Positions 28,431 through 40,411 of a DNA stretch of 64,000 nt are shown here, piece by piece. The first letter of the stretch is position 1; every line of letters starts with the position of its first letter. The notes beneath the pieces were generated by a model. The model was not told the origin of the DNA. It was given only the letters and a program-made list of their open reading frames with translations, and did no database searches. The stretch comes from Coccinella septempunctata (lineage: Eukaryota; Arthropoda; Insecta; Coleoptera; Coccinellidae): positions 21,264,001 to 21,328,000 of the forward strand of contig NC_058189.1 in the NCBI RefSeq assembly GCF_907165205.1, written 5' to 3'. The position numbers and the translations under genes are program-made.

Positions 28431-28853
28431 CCTTCTTTATACCGTTTTATCATTTTCTTTTATTTCAATCAATTGATCTATCGATCCATATTCCTAAGAC
28501 AGCCGCCAAGCGAAATATCTGTTTCCATTCGTAAGATTACTATGTGGGGTCTCTCTAGTAAAATCGATAAATAATCCGTCGGCACTGACTGGTATGAATC
28601 AGTACGGAAGTACGGGCCTGTCGAGAACGACTGTTTTTACGATTTTTACGATTCATTCACTGTGCTGCCATCTGGTTCAGCTTTTATCGGCGTCAAAGCT
28701 TCGTTCCCTTAGCGTTACACTACTATGTGGTCTTTATACAATGATGCGGAACTGTGGACGCTCACCTTTAGTGGTATTTTCACTTCTACCCCGAACCGAA
28801 ACGGGGCTATCAGATCACCATCATAATTATGGCGTCGCGTATATTGTGTCAAT

Positions 28854-30305
28854 CAAAGATTATAGAGTAGGGAGATGGGAAACGACCCTATATCTCTAGT
28901 ACTAAAAACCGACTACACTTTGGGCCTGTGTTTCACATACTGAGAAATTGGATGGCGCTGAAATCGTAATGTCAAACAGTTAAATTACAGTTGTCTGCTT
29001 TATAATTGAAGGGCGCGAAATTCAAATTTTATTCGAAACATCCCGAGCGACAAAACAAAACCAGGGCTTTGTTTTGTGATCAGGATGTTTTTTTCATGTG
29101 AACATTGTTTTGAATCAATTAATATTGGTGAAATACTTTGTTAGATTTGCTATATTTTTATTCAAAATTTTAAAAAATATGACAGAATTGAAGATTTTAC
29201 AGGGTATATTTAAAGGTGAGGTTTTTTTTTTGACAGGTGCAACTGGTGGGAATAATTTTGTCGAAATTCTCACCTTTGAAAACACCTGTATACAAATAAT
29301 ACAGCTTTGAATATTGGATTAAAAAGTACATATTGAACTATTATATATCAAAGTTGATATTTCCATGCAATACATTTTTTTAAATCAATAGAATTTGTAC
29401 AATTTTTAGCAGAAATCTATATGAACAAATATTCAATATATATGATGAATACTTTGCATCGCAAGGAGATGATTGTTGTTTTCAGTTTTCCGATCTTTCT
29501 ATCACTTCTGGGGAAAGACTTGGAAGTACTCTGCAGGTACTTCTTTCAGGTAAACTCGAAAGAATATCTGAAAAAATTTCATAACAAAACAATTAATTCA
29601 ATATATTGAACAAGGGATGACTTATCATCAGTATTTGTCGTAACACTTTCAATCTGCTCGCTTTCCATCTCATGTGGCTCTTCCATGAAAGGAATGCTTT
29701 CTGCATATGAAAAAGTTATGCATTCGATAAATGCTTCAAATTGACTTAAAGTAAAATACAAAGATCATATTATAGTGCCTAACTCTATAATCTTCAGTAA
29801 TATGTTCACTGCACGTGGTGTAGCTTTTACTCAAGTTAATGTCTTGACGCCCACCAAATTCTATCCACTTCAGAGCACTGAAAATAAAAATCAATCAACA
29901 TCCTAGTCACATTGTACGAGTTTCAATACTTACGTTTCCATTTTCTTCGGTAAATTCAAAAAAACTTATATTTGGAGAATCCCAAACAGCAGTTTCCACA
30001 GTTCTTTACCATACAATGTTTTCCATACGACATTTTGATCAAAGTCTTTGATTTTGAAGTTTTCACTTAATAAAATGCACAAATTACATGGAAATTAGGT
30101 GACTAGAAAGAGCGAGGTCAACGAACGGGACGAAAATCAAAACATAAACAAAACGGCCATGTGTAAATATCTCCATGAAATGTCAAATGGCCCTTGAATA
30201 AATATTTTAACCAGTCTTAGTATTTTAATAGACAACTGAACCACCAGGCGGCGTTCACGCAAGTGTAGTCGCTTCGTTTCCCATCTTCCTTCTCTATAAT
30301 CTTTG
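28854..30305 (-). mobile_element. TIR DNA transposon carrying a THAP-domain gene (copy 1)
   Basis: Inverted ends CAAAGATTATAGAG...(28854) and ...TCTATAATCTTTG (30305) continue into GGGAAACGA/CGTTTCCC. The flanks TGTGTCAAT (left) and TGTCAAT (right) suggest a target duplication with a lost TG. Minus-strand exons encode a degenerate THAP domain. Internal blocks, including a TATTTAAAGGTGAGGTTTTT stretch, recur in the copy at 61882-63538. Confidence 0.75.
29600..30033 (-). pseudogene. THAP-domain protein gene in TIR element, copy 1
   Basis: Exon A (30033-29934, donor gtaagt) starts MSYGKHCMVKNCGN with C-x4-C, then YKFF. A run of seven T's then shifts the frame into a stop. Exon B begins at 29877 after a tttattttcag acceptor and reads ALKWIEFGGRQDINLSKSYT then TCSEHITEDY, the W and C..H half of a THAP domain. 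A further exon encodes SIPFMEEPHEMESEQIESVT. I see no catalytic transposase part. The THAP call rests on the C-x4-C...W...CSEH spacing. Confidence 0.6.
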
Positions 30306-30322
30306 TGTCAATATATATTGTA

Positions 30323-31470
30323 CAGGGTGGGCAAATTTCGATGTTTTAGCACTACAGTTTTTAAACCAGAGGAGATAGACAAAATCTGATACCCCATTCT
30401 CGTTCTCTTTTTCTGAGAAACTAACAATTGTAGTAGTCATTTTTGGCCACTTTCTTTTGTTTTCGAGTTATAAGCAAAAAATTGGAAAAATGGCGATATC
30501 GAAATAAATTTATTTCTCCGCTGATACTGATGATAGAGCTCTGAAATTGAAATATTATACAGGCACTTTTTCACGTACAATCCAGTGGCGTGCTCGCCTT
30601 TTTAGCAGGATTTTTAATTACGAAGCTATTACCCAAAGTTATGTTTTTTTAAATGGGAACACTAGTTTTCTGTGCAATTTTTTGAAAGCTTAACTTTTTC
30701 TGATTTCAAAAATATATAACATCATATAGTTTGTATCAATATAAATGATAGAAAATGGTCAAAAACCTTTTTTCTCAATATTTCTATGGTTTCAACTTTT
30801 GATGAGCACAGAAACATATAGCATCGTATGATTACCACTGTCTCCTTCTATAAGTCTTTTCATTATTATGAAAATTTATTAAATATATCTTGATTCAAAT
30901 TTTGTGAAAATTGGTAAAAAGCATAGAAAGAATGGCATTGCCTGAAGGAGACTGCTTTTGTTATAGGAAACTCTATTTTTCTGTGCTCGTCAAAAGTTGA
31001 AACCATAGAAATGTGGAGAAAAAAAGATTTTTGACCATTTTCTATCATTTATATTGATACAAACCATATGATGTTATATATTTTTGAAATCAGAAAAAAT
31101 TAAGCTTTCAAAAAATTGCACAGAAAACTAGTGTTCCCATTTAAAAAAACATAACTTTGGGTCATAGCTTCGTAATTAAAAATCCTGCTAAAAAGCCAAG
31201 CACGCCACTGGATTCTACGTAAAAAAGTGCCTGTATAATATTTCAATTTCAGAGCTCTATCATCAGTATTAGCGGAGATATAAAATTTATTTCGATATCG
31301 CCATTTTTCCAATTTTTGCTTATAACTCGAAAACAAAAGAAAGTGGCCAAAAATGACTACTACTATTGTAAGTTTCTTAGAAAAAGAGAACGAGAATGGG
31401 GTATCAGATTTTGTATATCTCCTCTGGTTTAAAAGCTGTAGTGCTAAAACATCGAAATTTGCCCACCCTG
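30323..31470. mobile_element. Foldback element with ~490-bp inverted arms
   Basis: CAGGGTGGGCAAATTTCGAT starts the left arm at 30323, and its inverse ends the right arm at 31470, each flanked by TA. The arms (about 30323-30814 and 30978-31470) are near-perfect inverse copies around a ~163-bp unique spacer. Open frames in it are mirrored arm sequence, not genes. Confidence 0.85.
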
Positions 31471-31479
31471 TACAATTCT

Positions 31480-31994
31480 AGAAGTGAAACAGCTAGCCTT
31501 TTAAGACAGAAATGTACTTTTCCTGGTATTTTTTTCTTCGTTTTGAAGGTTCTAATCTATTTGGAAGTTGCAATGTTTATTGATACACTGAAATAAAATC
31601 GGAAGGTAAATTACGATGTTGCTGGAGCTACTGGCCATATTCGAATATGATGGAAGCTGAACGACCGAGACAATAAACTCTATTGTGTTTGGGAACACTG
31701 GCAGTACTGTTCGGGAATATCGGAACTAACCCATAATGTCGCGATTTACGCGTGACTCGTGCATGAACGCGACTTCTTTCGAGTGAATTTCGTGAGTGAA
31801 CGTGCGTAAGCTAGGCAAGATGTGTCGTGAGCGGACATGATTGGGCTTGTGATATCACTCACGTACTAGTCCAATAGTCATCTTCTCTGGGATTACTGGC
31901 AGTATAAAGCAGCTTAAAATAGAAAACGTGGCAAGTTTTCTATTCTGCTTTCGAGCTCATTGCTCGAGGGGATCGAGAGTGAAACTTTTGTGGA
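31480..31994. other. Intronic stretch without recognised gene
   Basis: I see only short GTGA/TCAC-rich inverted motifs at about 31740-31870 (CGTGACTCGTGCATG...GTGAGTGAACGTGCG) that also echo 23380-23440. No coding signal. Confidence 0.5.
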
Positions 31995-32139
31995 TCAATT
32001 CAATTCGCTCCTCATTCGATTAAATAAATACAATATGTCGAAACGAATTGTTGAAGGTTCTGCAGTTTTGAATGGTGTTTTGAGCCTTTTTTTTGCAGAA
32101 GACCAGCGTGAATCATGCGTTTCGAAAAAAGAATGAAAA

Positions 32140-32993
32140 CAGAGGCGTCGGTGGAGCTCTTCCCTATCGTCCTGGTGTTCTGCCTCATTTGGGTTGCAAG
32201 ATGGACTTTCAGCGTCAATTTCTTCTGGCTTTTGTTGCCCAGGCATGTGAATCTCATCAGTGGTGTTGGTGTCGCTCTCTGTTACTGGCGCACGCTGAAG
32301 TTCTTGTTTAATTGCGTCGATTCTGGCCATTGGTATTAGTTCATTTCTCAGAATTACGCGGTACTGGTCTGCCACCCGTTTTTCAGTGACATTGAGATTT
32401 GGGTGGGCGTTGCAGAATTCCTCATGGAGCCTTTTCCTATAGTTGTTCGTGTTCTGCCCTAGTCCCGTGATGGAGTTATATATGCGCACAATAGTTTCAT
32501 TCGTGGACGTTGTCCACTTCATGCGCTTTCTAACTAACCCCGCTTGGGTGAGTACTGGCTGAATATCCTGCACAGCACCTTCAGCGGTTCGAGTCGGCAA
32601 ATGAATTGGACTCGTTGGTTGCTGTTGTTGCTTTGGAGCTGTAGCTTCTTTTGCAGCAGGAGCCCGCTTCCTCAACATCCTGCCACCGACGTCCCGCATG
32701 CTGTCATGTCCAGCGCCGGCTCCAGACATGCTCTGACGATCCCCAGGCAGCGACTTGTTTCCGAGGCTTCTCGTAATCACCATTTCCATGGGTTTGTGCT
32801 CCCCTTTCTCGGTTTGGGTGAGGGGTAGAGAAATGGGAGCAGAAAGAGCACCCCATAAAGGATGTGAAAGAGAGAGAATAAAGGAATGGGACTGCGGACA
32901 GCAGGCGTGGCTGGCTGCACCGTCTACGTCGTTACGATGGCTACCCGGCAGGCCATCTACTTGATAGCTGCCAGGCAGGCCAGACACTATGTC
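32140..32993 (-). pseudogene. R4/Dong-like LINE, 5' part of ORF (copy 2)
   Basis: The minus-strand frame reads through MEMVITRSLGNKSLPGDRQS and a Pro/Gln-rich linker to a DNA-binding-like block (KRMKWTTSTNETIVRIYNSI, YRKRLHEEFCNAHPNLNVTE, KRVADQYRVILRNELIP) and then an acidic part ending DDREELHRR. It matches 340-600 and 610-772 of the first copy. Beyond about 32140 homology is lost, so the reverse transcriptase half is absent. The 5' end touches (TTA)8. Retaining the 5' half and losing the 3' half is the reverse of normal LINE truncation. Confidence 0.6.
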
Positions 32994-33017
32994 TTATTAT
33001 TATTATTATTATTATTA
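32994..33017. repeat. (TTA)8 at the 5' end of the Dong-like copy
   Basis: Eight perfect TTA units next to the LINE 5' end. This is the expected insertion target for Dong-type elements. Confidence 0.9.
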
Positions 33018-33382
33018 CAGAAATCTGTGCCCTTTGCTCTCGACTATTCCCCAATAAAAATGCGTCTGCGCGAAGAGGTGTCCTGACACCAGTTCCGCTG
33101 CGCAAATATTAGAGACGCAACCTCGAGAGCCATTATAGTTTAGTAAGTTTAGTGTTGTGCTCGAGGTACAATGAAACCCTTCCACTTGCTCTATTCATAA
33201 CAATAATTGACAAAACAACAAGGTTTAGTTTAGATCTGTCTGACATTAGTTCGACATCCACGTGATAGAAGTGTCCTTGCGTTTCGAATTTGAATATGTT
33301 TTTTAGAAAAATATTATAAAACATATTAATATTTCAATGATTCTTCATTTTCCTATATTATTTTCAAACATGCAATAATAAT
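33018..33382. other. Intronic stretch, nothing recognised
   Basis: AT-rich sequence with no domain, exon or repeat that I can name. Confidence 0.5.
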
Positions 33383-33664
33383 GCCTCAATGAATGACAAA
33401 TAATTTCCTGTCAAGATAAGTATTCAGGTTTTTTTTCGCCATAACTGGTTTGAAAATAAAATGAATCCTACGGAAAAAAAATTGAAAAACGGAAAAAATA
33501 ATTCTAAGAAAACAAAAACAATTTATAAATTATGGAAAATCAGAATAATTTTTTTCGTTTTTCATTTTTTTTTGTAGGATTTATTTTATTTTCAAACCAG
33601 TTATGGCGAAGAAGAATCTGAATACTAATTTTCACAGGAAATTATTCACGTCATTCATTGAGGC
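33383..33664. mobile_element. 282-bp hairpin MITE
   Basis: GCCTCAATGAATGACAAATA... at 33383 is mirrored to ...CATTCATTGAGGC at 33664, with arms of about 90 bp (both contain CGCCATAACTGGTTTGAAAA or its inverse) around an A/T-rich centre. It is non-coding. Confidence 0.8.
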
Positions 33665-35294
33665 AAATAAATTCCTCCCATGGCTCCCGTAGGAGTGAAA
33701 TAAAACTGTCGCAATCATTTTCAACAGATATGACACATCCGTCTCGCGTTTGGAGTATTAGTGATTCATCATTCGATCCTAGATCGTTTCGCTAACATAC
33801 ATTAATTTACACTACTTGCGAGCCAATCGCGAGCACGGGCTTTCGGGTGAAATCAACTGAAGCCGTTCGCTTCCGAACGTCAACTCAATTTTCGCTAGAA
33901 ACGCGATTGTTATATGTAATAACCATAGACAACCTTGGTCATAACCTTGTTTCTGGTTTCTGAGTAGTGATGTGATTGCTGTGATCATTTGAGGAAATTC
34001 CTTGGCAAAATAACAAAACAAGGGTAATGAAAAGGCAGTTTATATTGCTATAGAAGGTACCTTATATTTTCAGTCAGCTATCAGAATTTGGTATGAATTA
34101 TGGAAGTTGTGATGTAAGTACATATTTAACAGCAGTGAGTTTCTATAAATGTATACAATATTTTGTAAGTACCTAGTATAAGTTTTTATAAAATGCTGAT
34201 TTTTTGCAGGATAAATACCCTGATTTGTGGAATATGTCAAATGGCGTTCGGAAATATATCTGATGTAAAGAAGGGACATCTTCGGAAAATCCATAATGAA
34301 GACTAAAACCAACATACATATATTGTGTTGTCTTTGTCCTGCTAAGAATAAAAACAAGTTTTGTAGTATGTTTGTGAGAAACATAAGAGAGAGGTAGCAG
34401 GCTGTATACCTATTCCGGGAGTTTATTCTTCAGGAATAACTGTCAAAATTTGAACAGATGGCAACAACAATATATCTGTAACATTTCAGAATCAATTTGA
34501 TTCATCTCTTCATTTAGAATTGTATGTATTCGGTGAGATTTGTTGAAACACATATGTGGCATCGAGCATGATGATGACCTCAAAACAAAAGTATCTACTA
34601 TCAATATTTCAGCAGAACCTTCAGATCAAAAAGTCTGCAGATGGAGTATCAAAAGTGACGATAATGAAAGAGGCTACGGATGCATTCTCAACCTACGCTT
34701 GATTGATGGATAAACGTCAATTTGTTTATAATAGCTAATTCAGTTGTGAGCATTCAGAATATCATTTTCGTATCACATTTTGACCTATATACTTCTATTC
34801 AATGAGTTTCAATTGTTATTTCTTTCAATATATTCAGATATGAAAAGATTTTAGTATTTTTGTTTTGGAAATCTAGTGACTGTCGAATCGCTTATCGGGC
34901 AATCAAACTTTTGTAAAACCCGCTGTTCAGATTTCAGTGTATGTTTTTCCAGCAGTATTATTTTGTAGATCACTGAACATATTGACCTGATATGCCTGAG
35001 TTCAAATAAAATCAGTGTATATCCATAATATGTTTTGAAAAGTTGTATCTTGTAGAGCATATTCTCGATCTAATGATTTGAAGAAGTTGTGTATTAACAG
35101 TTAATTTTTGAATTAAACCTTATTATGTATAAATTTTGCTGTATAAACCACCTCATTAAAGAATTTCGAAATATTGTTGTGTTTGACTTCCCAATTCTAG
35201 CTTCCAAAGATAACCAGAAGTCAGAACCTTATTCCCCCTTTCATGAAAAATGTAAAAGTATTGCGAATTCTTATTGACATAACACTAAAACAGA
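33665..35294. other. Intronic stretch, mostly without recognised genes
   Basis: Apart from the small spliced ORF at 34100-34306, this is AT-rich DNA with scattered stops. I see no domain or repeat. Confidence 0.5.
34100..34306 (+). CDS. Possible mini-gene: single C2H2 zinc finger, two exons
   Basis: ATG at 34100 opens 14 bases ending at a gtaagt donor (34113|34114). The exon from 34210 follows a tttttgcag acceptor and keeps the frame to a TAA at 34304-34306. The product is 36 aa and contains CGICQMAFGNISDVKKGHLR followed by KIH, a C-x2-C-x13-H-x4-H pattern. An AATAAA lies about 40 bases downstream (near 34347). It may instead be the relic last exon of a larger zinc-finger gene, or chance. 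Confidence 0.3.
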
Positions 35295-35453
35295 ATTACA
35301 TACTTATATGATTTTCACTAACATGAGTTGTTCAACCACGACATGTGTTTTGCTATCACAATAGAATCTTGAGGTGGGTGAAGGTGAACTGTTGTGATAA
35401 CAAACCACATGTCGTGATTAAACATCTCGTGTTAGTGAAATCATATATGTAAT
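35295..35453. mobile_element. 159-bp palindromic MITE
   Basis: ATTACATACTTATATGATTT at 35295 is mirrored by the sequence ending ATATGTAAT at 35453. The arms include CACGACATGTG/CACATGTCGTG. The whole unit can fold into one hairpin. Confidence 0.75.
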
Positions 35454-35984
35454 TGTTTTTTATTCAATTATGGACTTTCATCAAGTATCCGCCACATCAA
35501 TTCAACATATTTTCATGATTATTTCAAAGAATTAGTTATCTGTTAAAATCTACATAGTATTGGGGAATTAATTCGAATTTGATTCTCATTATTGTCCGAT
35601 TATATCTATATGGATTTGTTGCAACAAAGTCGAATCAACATATTTTAGAATGAAAATTTCGAAAGATTAGGTTCAATTTTTTTGGCGAATATACATATCC
35701 GATGTCCGATGTTATATTACGTATTCCCAGTTCAACGTTTTGAGAACGTATTGGCGCCATATAAACCACGCCCTCTTCCATCTGATTGGCTCGCACGTCG
35801 TGTAAATTAATGTATGCTCGTTTCGCTCTTGCTCCGCATCCCCACCAATACCCACTACAACCTGGCATTTAAACCAGAGTAGACGTTTATTCGATATTGC
35901 ATCGCTCTGAGGTTTCGATTCTTCCACTGTTCCATTAGACTCCGGGCATATTCGAATTTAACACTGAAACTCCTATGTTTCCAT

Positions 35985-36850
35985 TTGAATCTTCCACATC
36001 GGTACATTGACAGCTTACTGAATCTCGGAATTAAAGGGGAAATTTTTAGTTTTGCGGACGATATTGCACTACTTTGTGAGTCCGACTCGTGGGAAATTTC
36101 GAAATCAGAAACCGATGCCGACCTAAGAATTCTAGAAGAATGGTCCAGTTACAACATGCTCATCCTCAACCTAGAAAAAATGAAATATTTACTCTTTTGC
36201 TGATACTCCAGTGGATTGCCGTCTATGGGATGTTTGTCGACCAGAACTGATTCTCACATCCTAGAAGCAGAATCAGTCGAGTATTTGTATGTAATCATTG
36301 ATCGACATATGAGGTGGTGGGAACTGCAGATAAAAAATATAGTGAATAAATCGAGCGGTGTGCTGTAAAAGAAAAAGTATTTGAAGATATACCTAGATTT
36401 GAAACATCTTGAACTTTGCGTTGGTCTAATCGCAGCTGACATATGTAATTGTGGGGGAGAGGGGGGAGGTGTTAGTGATACTCACCTGGAGGAATTTGGT
36501 GTTATTCAAAGATGGATTCTACGGGTAATCTATAGTACACCACCCACCTCTAACGCTAGGTTGCACGGAGAGTCCTAAATACTCGATGTGAGACAACTAT
36601 TCTGTTTGAATATAAAAAAATCTGGAATCGTTTTTGAGCACATTGTACACTGCTACAATACCAGAACTAAGATGGTTTCCTTGTGCGTATCTAGGTGTGC
36701 AAAAACTATAGGAAAGCGTGACTATCTTGCGCCGAAACTCTTCTAACATCTTAGGGGTAAACATTGTCAATTTGTTCAGAAAGAGGTGTGAAAAATGGAT
36801 TATATACCATGTAAGGGAAAGACCACACGACTTCATGAACCATAGGTGGG
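35985..36850 (+). pseudogene. Decayed LINE reverse transcriptase fragment
   Basis: IKGEIFSFADDIALLCESDS has the F/YADD active-site motif. Downstream in shifted frames are VEYLYVIIDRHMRW and VIQRWILRVIYSTPPTSNAR, the usual RT thumb and C-terminal motifs of non-LTR elements, and further on LRGKHCQF. Stops and shifts break it throughout. The N-terminal RT and the endonuclease are missing. Confidence 0.7.
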
Positions 36851-37281
36851 GTGTGGATGAAAAAATAAAAACAAAACAAAAATATAAAGCACGCGAAAAA
36901 ACTATTCAAAAACGATTATATTTATAAACTAGAAAAAAATAATGATAGTACTTTCAAAGTAGTCAGTCTAAATATAATATTCAGAAGTGTTTACTGGAAA
37001 AATTGCGTGAACCATGATTCGGTTTACTTTGTTCACTCATCATCCGAGGCGAATTTTCTTAATACATCACGTACAAGAGAAGGCTTCTTTGAGCCGAAGA
37101 TTCTGTGAGATTTTTTTCCACATACATATTGCTCTGCCTTAATTTTTATTGTAAATAATTTATGGTGAATAAATATTATTACATACATATATTATTACTA
37201 TTATTATTCAAATGGTCCCTGAATGTCTCTTATAACATGAACGTCTCATGATCTACTACTATTATGAATGATTTTTTTTAG

Positions 37282-37496
37282 CCAAACTGAAAGAAATGGA
37301 AAAACTACTGAGGATATCAAGACAAGAAAAAGAAGAGGTTCAAAAGGAAAAATTTGACTTGGTAGAAAAACTTAAATTTCAAGATAAAGAGTTGAAAGAT
37401 AGCTTATCTCAGAAAAAAGTAGCCCTGGCTGAGTATGCAGAAGTATCGGATAAACTTTCTGAACTTCGTCAGCAGAAACAAAAGTTGTCTAGACAA
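37282..37496 (+). CDS. gek: MRCK/Genghis Khan exon, coiled coil
   Basis: Acceptor ttttttag; the first two bases complete the codon opened at 23188. It encodes LKEMEKLLRISRQEKEEVQK onward to EYAEVSDKLSELRQQKQKLS, very close to the MRCK segment with QKQKL followed by RDKEEE. It ends in a complete codon before gtgagt. The next intron is only 55 bp. Confidence 0.9.
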
Positions 37497-37551
37497 GTGA
37501 GTAAGCAAATAAGAGTTAGTTCAACCCTTCCATATTCACTTCTAACTATAG

Positions 37552-37824
37552 GTGCGAGATAAGGAAGAGGAATTGGAAACTGTGATGCAAAAAGTAGATT
37601 CCCTCAGAAATGACATTCGTAGAGCTGAAAAATTGCGTCGAGAATTGGAATCCAGAGTCGATGAAGCCTTGGCTGAAGCAACAAAAGAAAGAAAACTTAG
37701 AGAACGATCTGAAGAATATTGTAGGCAAATGCAAGCTGAATCTGATAGATTGCGGGTTAAAAATGAAATATGTCCTAGGGATCAAGACAATCTAAGATTC
37801 AAAGCAGAATTGGAAAAATTAGAG
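37552..37824 (+). CDS. gek: MRCK/Genghis Khan exon, coiled coil
   Basis: 273 bp, phase 0 at both ends. It begins VRDKEEELETVMQKVDSLRN and continues RKLRERSEEYCRQMQAESDR. These match the conserved MRCK block of the form VRDKEEE..VMQKV.SLR..LRR..K.LE followed by KDRKLRE.SE.Y. This is the strongest evidence for the gene call together with the exon at 47888. Coiled-coil dimerisation segment between the kinase and C1 domains. Confidence 0.93.
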
Positions 37825-38170
37825 GTATGTTTTCTTAAAAGTTATTTAAATTGTTATTCTTAAGATCCTCTAGTTTTTCTTATTAAGAATATTGAGAATT
37901 TCGACTGTTTGAATACAAATGGTTCATTATTATTAATAATAATGATAATTTATTAAGCCCTTCAGACAACGTACTTATGTATGCGACAAGTCAATTACAA
38001 TAAGGACTAGCGTTTTGTGCTCACCAGCTGGTGCTTCTGTAGCGTGAGGTCCGGAACATACGTAAACTAATACAAAATTGGTTTGTGTACGATGACGGGG
38101 ACTTATCATTTCACAGATCATAATATTGGAGAAATTCAATATATAGAAATATTTAGTAACTGAACATTAT

Positions 38171-39387
38171 CTATACTTCATTCAAATTTATTTTAGCAGT
38201 CGGTTGGCCATGAAATAATTTTCTCAAGTTTTTGTAACTAGAACGAAATTAGGTTGGCACTCATGAAATGTCGTTAATGTCATAACGCCGTTGCCACAAC
38301 TAATATCAATTTTTATTACGAAAATTCGAAAATACCGAAAGTGATTGAAAAAAGGGACGGGGTTTCAGGAAGTGCTATTTAGAATTCAGGTCCGCTCATT
38401 CAAATAGTTATACCCTGATATTCTAAAATCCACAATACGTCAGACGATAGCGAACATATTCAATGTAAGAGAATTTATATAATGTTTCATCTGAATCTAA
38501 AAGACTTATATTTCAGCTGAATATTTCCACAATCAGAAAGATTGTGAATGAAGAGTATGACAAAGAATTTCCTTCTATTGGAAGACCCAAAAAAGTGGTG
38601 GTATTTGAGAATTTTATTTTTGAGTGAATTAATGCGAAAAGTTTACTACAGGATTTTCGATAAATGTCATCGGAGAATAAGTTCCCTAAAATGGATTTTT
38701 CTATTTTTCATTTGACTTGTCCTATACAATGTAAATGTCTTAAGGTACTAATAAATACCTAATTATTATTATTACATCAATGTATTATGAATAGCCACAA
38801 ATACGCGCAAGTTGCCCTGTTCCTTGTTTATTCATGTGAAATTTTTGTTCAACGGTGAAGTTGCATCTAAACTTGAAACTTCCTTCAACTCCTTTTACTT
38901 ATATTGATGCAAGATGATTTTTGTTGAAGAATTTAACATTCTTATAATTATCTGTTAATTCCTTCGGGAGATACCCATTCCCAACCACTGCATCATATGC
39001 ATTTCATCTTCGGGTTAATATTTTTGAAATCTACAAATGATGTAAGCCAAAGAAGATAACGAACATTAACTCTCCTCAAGCGAGTGCATATTATGATATT
39101 ATACTGATCTCTTGTATTTTCCATGCAAATAACTGGATTTGGTATGCCTTCAATCAGTTAGTATAAACTTCAATTATGTTCGTCACATATTTTCCGAAGA
39201 GATTCGACATTGTGATAAAATACGTAATAACAGAAACTTTTACGTAGAACGGGCAACATAGCGTTGATTTAAAACCCAAAAATGTTTTGACAAGCTTTAT
39301 AACCCCACATTTTCGTACTATACAGAGTGAAATGTGTCAAATTTCCATGGCCAACCGACTGCTAAAATAAAGTTGAATGAAGTATAG
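38171..39387. mobile_element. Non-autonomous TIR DNA element, 1.2 kb
   Basis: CTATACTTCATTCAAATTTA... (38171) and its inverse ending at 39387 share about 41 bp including TTTTAGCAGTCGGTTGGCCA. Inside, a splice-acceptor-like ttatatttcag precedes LNISTIRKIVNEEYDKEFPS (38518 on), which looks like a helix-turn-helix relic of a transposase. A LINE-like 3' tail with AATAAATA and an ATT repeat sits at about 38700-38775. No intact ORF. Confidence 0.65.
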
Positions 39388-39639
39388 TTTGTCATTTTTG
39401 GATTTTTTTAGTCGCGCCTTTGTGTAATTCCTTTTCGGACAACGATTTGCTTCACAAAAACAAAACATAAAATGCGTATTATCATTGATGGCCTATTTAG
39501 AAAAGGCTTTTTACTTGAAATCTCTACTTTCTCAACATTGAATGAGTTATTCGTGTTCTTGATGCCTTTGAATTCTTTGAATTAATCAAATATCCCTCTT
39601 CTGGTAATCAATCACTTTTTCTGGTCGATGACACATAAT

Positions 39640-39678
<39 letters not shown>

Positions 39679-40411
39679 CCGTTTCACCATTAGTGGGTCA
39701 TATGCCAACCGGACAAGATTTGTCAAGGTTAACATCGCGCTCAAATACCTAGCATAAACTGTGTTATGGGGATGCTTTAATGAAGCCTTCTTTCTTCAAT
39801 CCTTTTCTGCCTTTGAATAACAAGTAAATTTCCCATTTCCTTTATTTTCCATCCAATTCTTCACCAGTCTTCTCTCCTTCTATTTGTGAATCATTTAGAA
39901 TTATTCGTAAACTATCTGTTTCTGTACAATCTTGAATCAATTTCCTTCAATTTTCATGTTTTGGTCGAGCTGGATTGCTGTTTTATTGTGTTTTGTGCAT
40001 GTTTTTGTTCCCGACGTTAGGGCCCCTAATCATGGACAGTTCGTTTGATCGCGTTTTTTTCTTCAAAGTTCGAACAGCGGGTATTCTGAAAAACTTTACA
40101 CCGTCCCTTCAACCTCTACTTCCACACTTGACTACACAACAAAAAAAGGAGCATTTTCTAATTGGCTGCAAAGGTATAAAAATACTTCAACACACACCGG
40201 TTCAATAAAATGAACGGCAACGAACGATCAGCTGATTTTTGACAAATCGTTAGGGTACCTTATTATGTCATAAAAGAAATTTTTTTCGAGGTTTCACAAA
40301 CATTTTGACCTAAATGTCACAGTTGAATAATGTTTAAAAAAATTTTCCTATGTATAAAAATGAGCAAATTTTGATGAAATCATTCAAATTATCTTTGATT
40401 ATTTATTTCAG

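Larger units (their letters stand above)
23451..28770 (+). mobile_element. P-element/THAP9-type DNA transposon
   Basis: The outer ends match as inverted repeats: 23451-23480 (TAAAGGTAAGCGTCCACAGT...) against 28741-28770. An inner arm, 23624-23674 (ATTGTATAAAGACCACATAG...), matches 28693-28740. On the left the two parts are separated by about 143 bp that itself forms a hairpin (CGTAAGCAACGCACGGATCG with its inverse near 23594-23616). Weak similarity continues outward, so the exact termini and the 8-bp duplication expected for P elements are not resolved. It encodes one spliced, intact transposase. Confidence 0.8.

Noticed and set aside
31100..31336. 78-codon minus frame
   Set aside because: Part of a foldback arm; the mirrored sequence occurs in the other arm and nothing suggests a protein.
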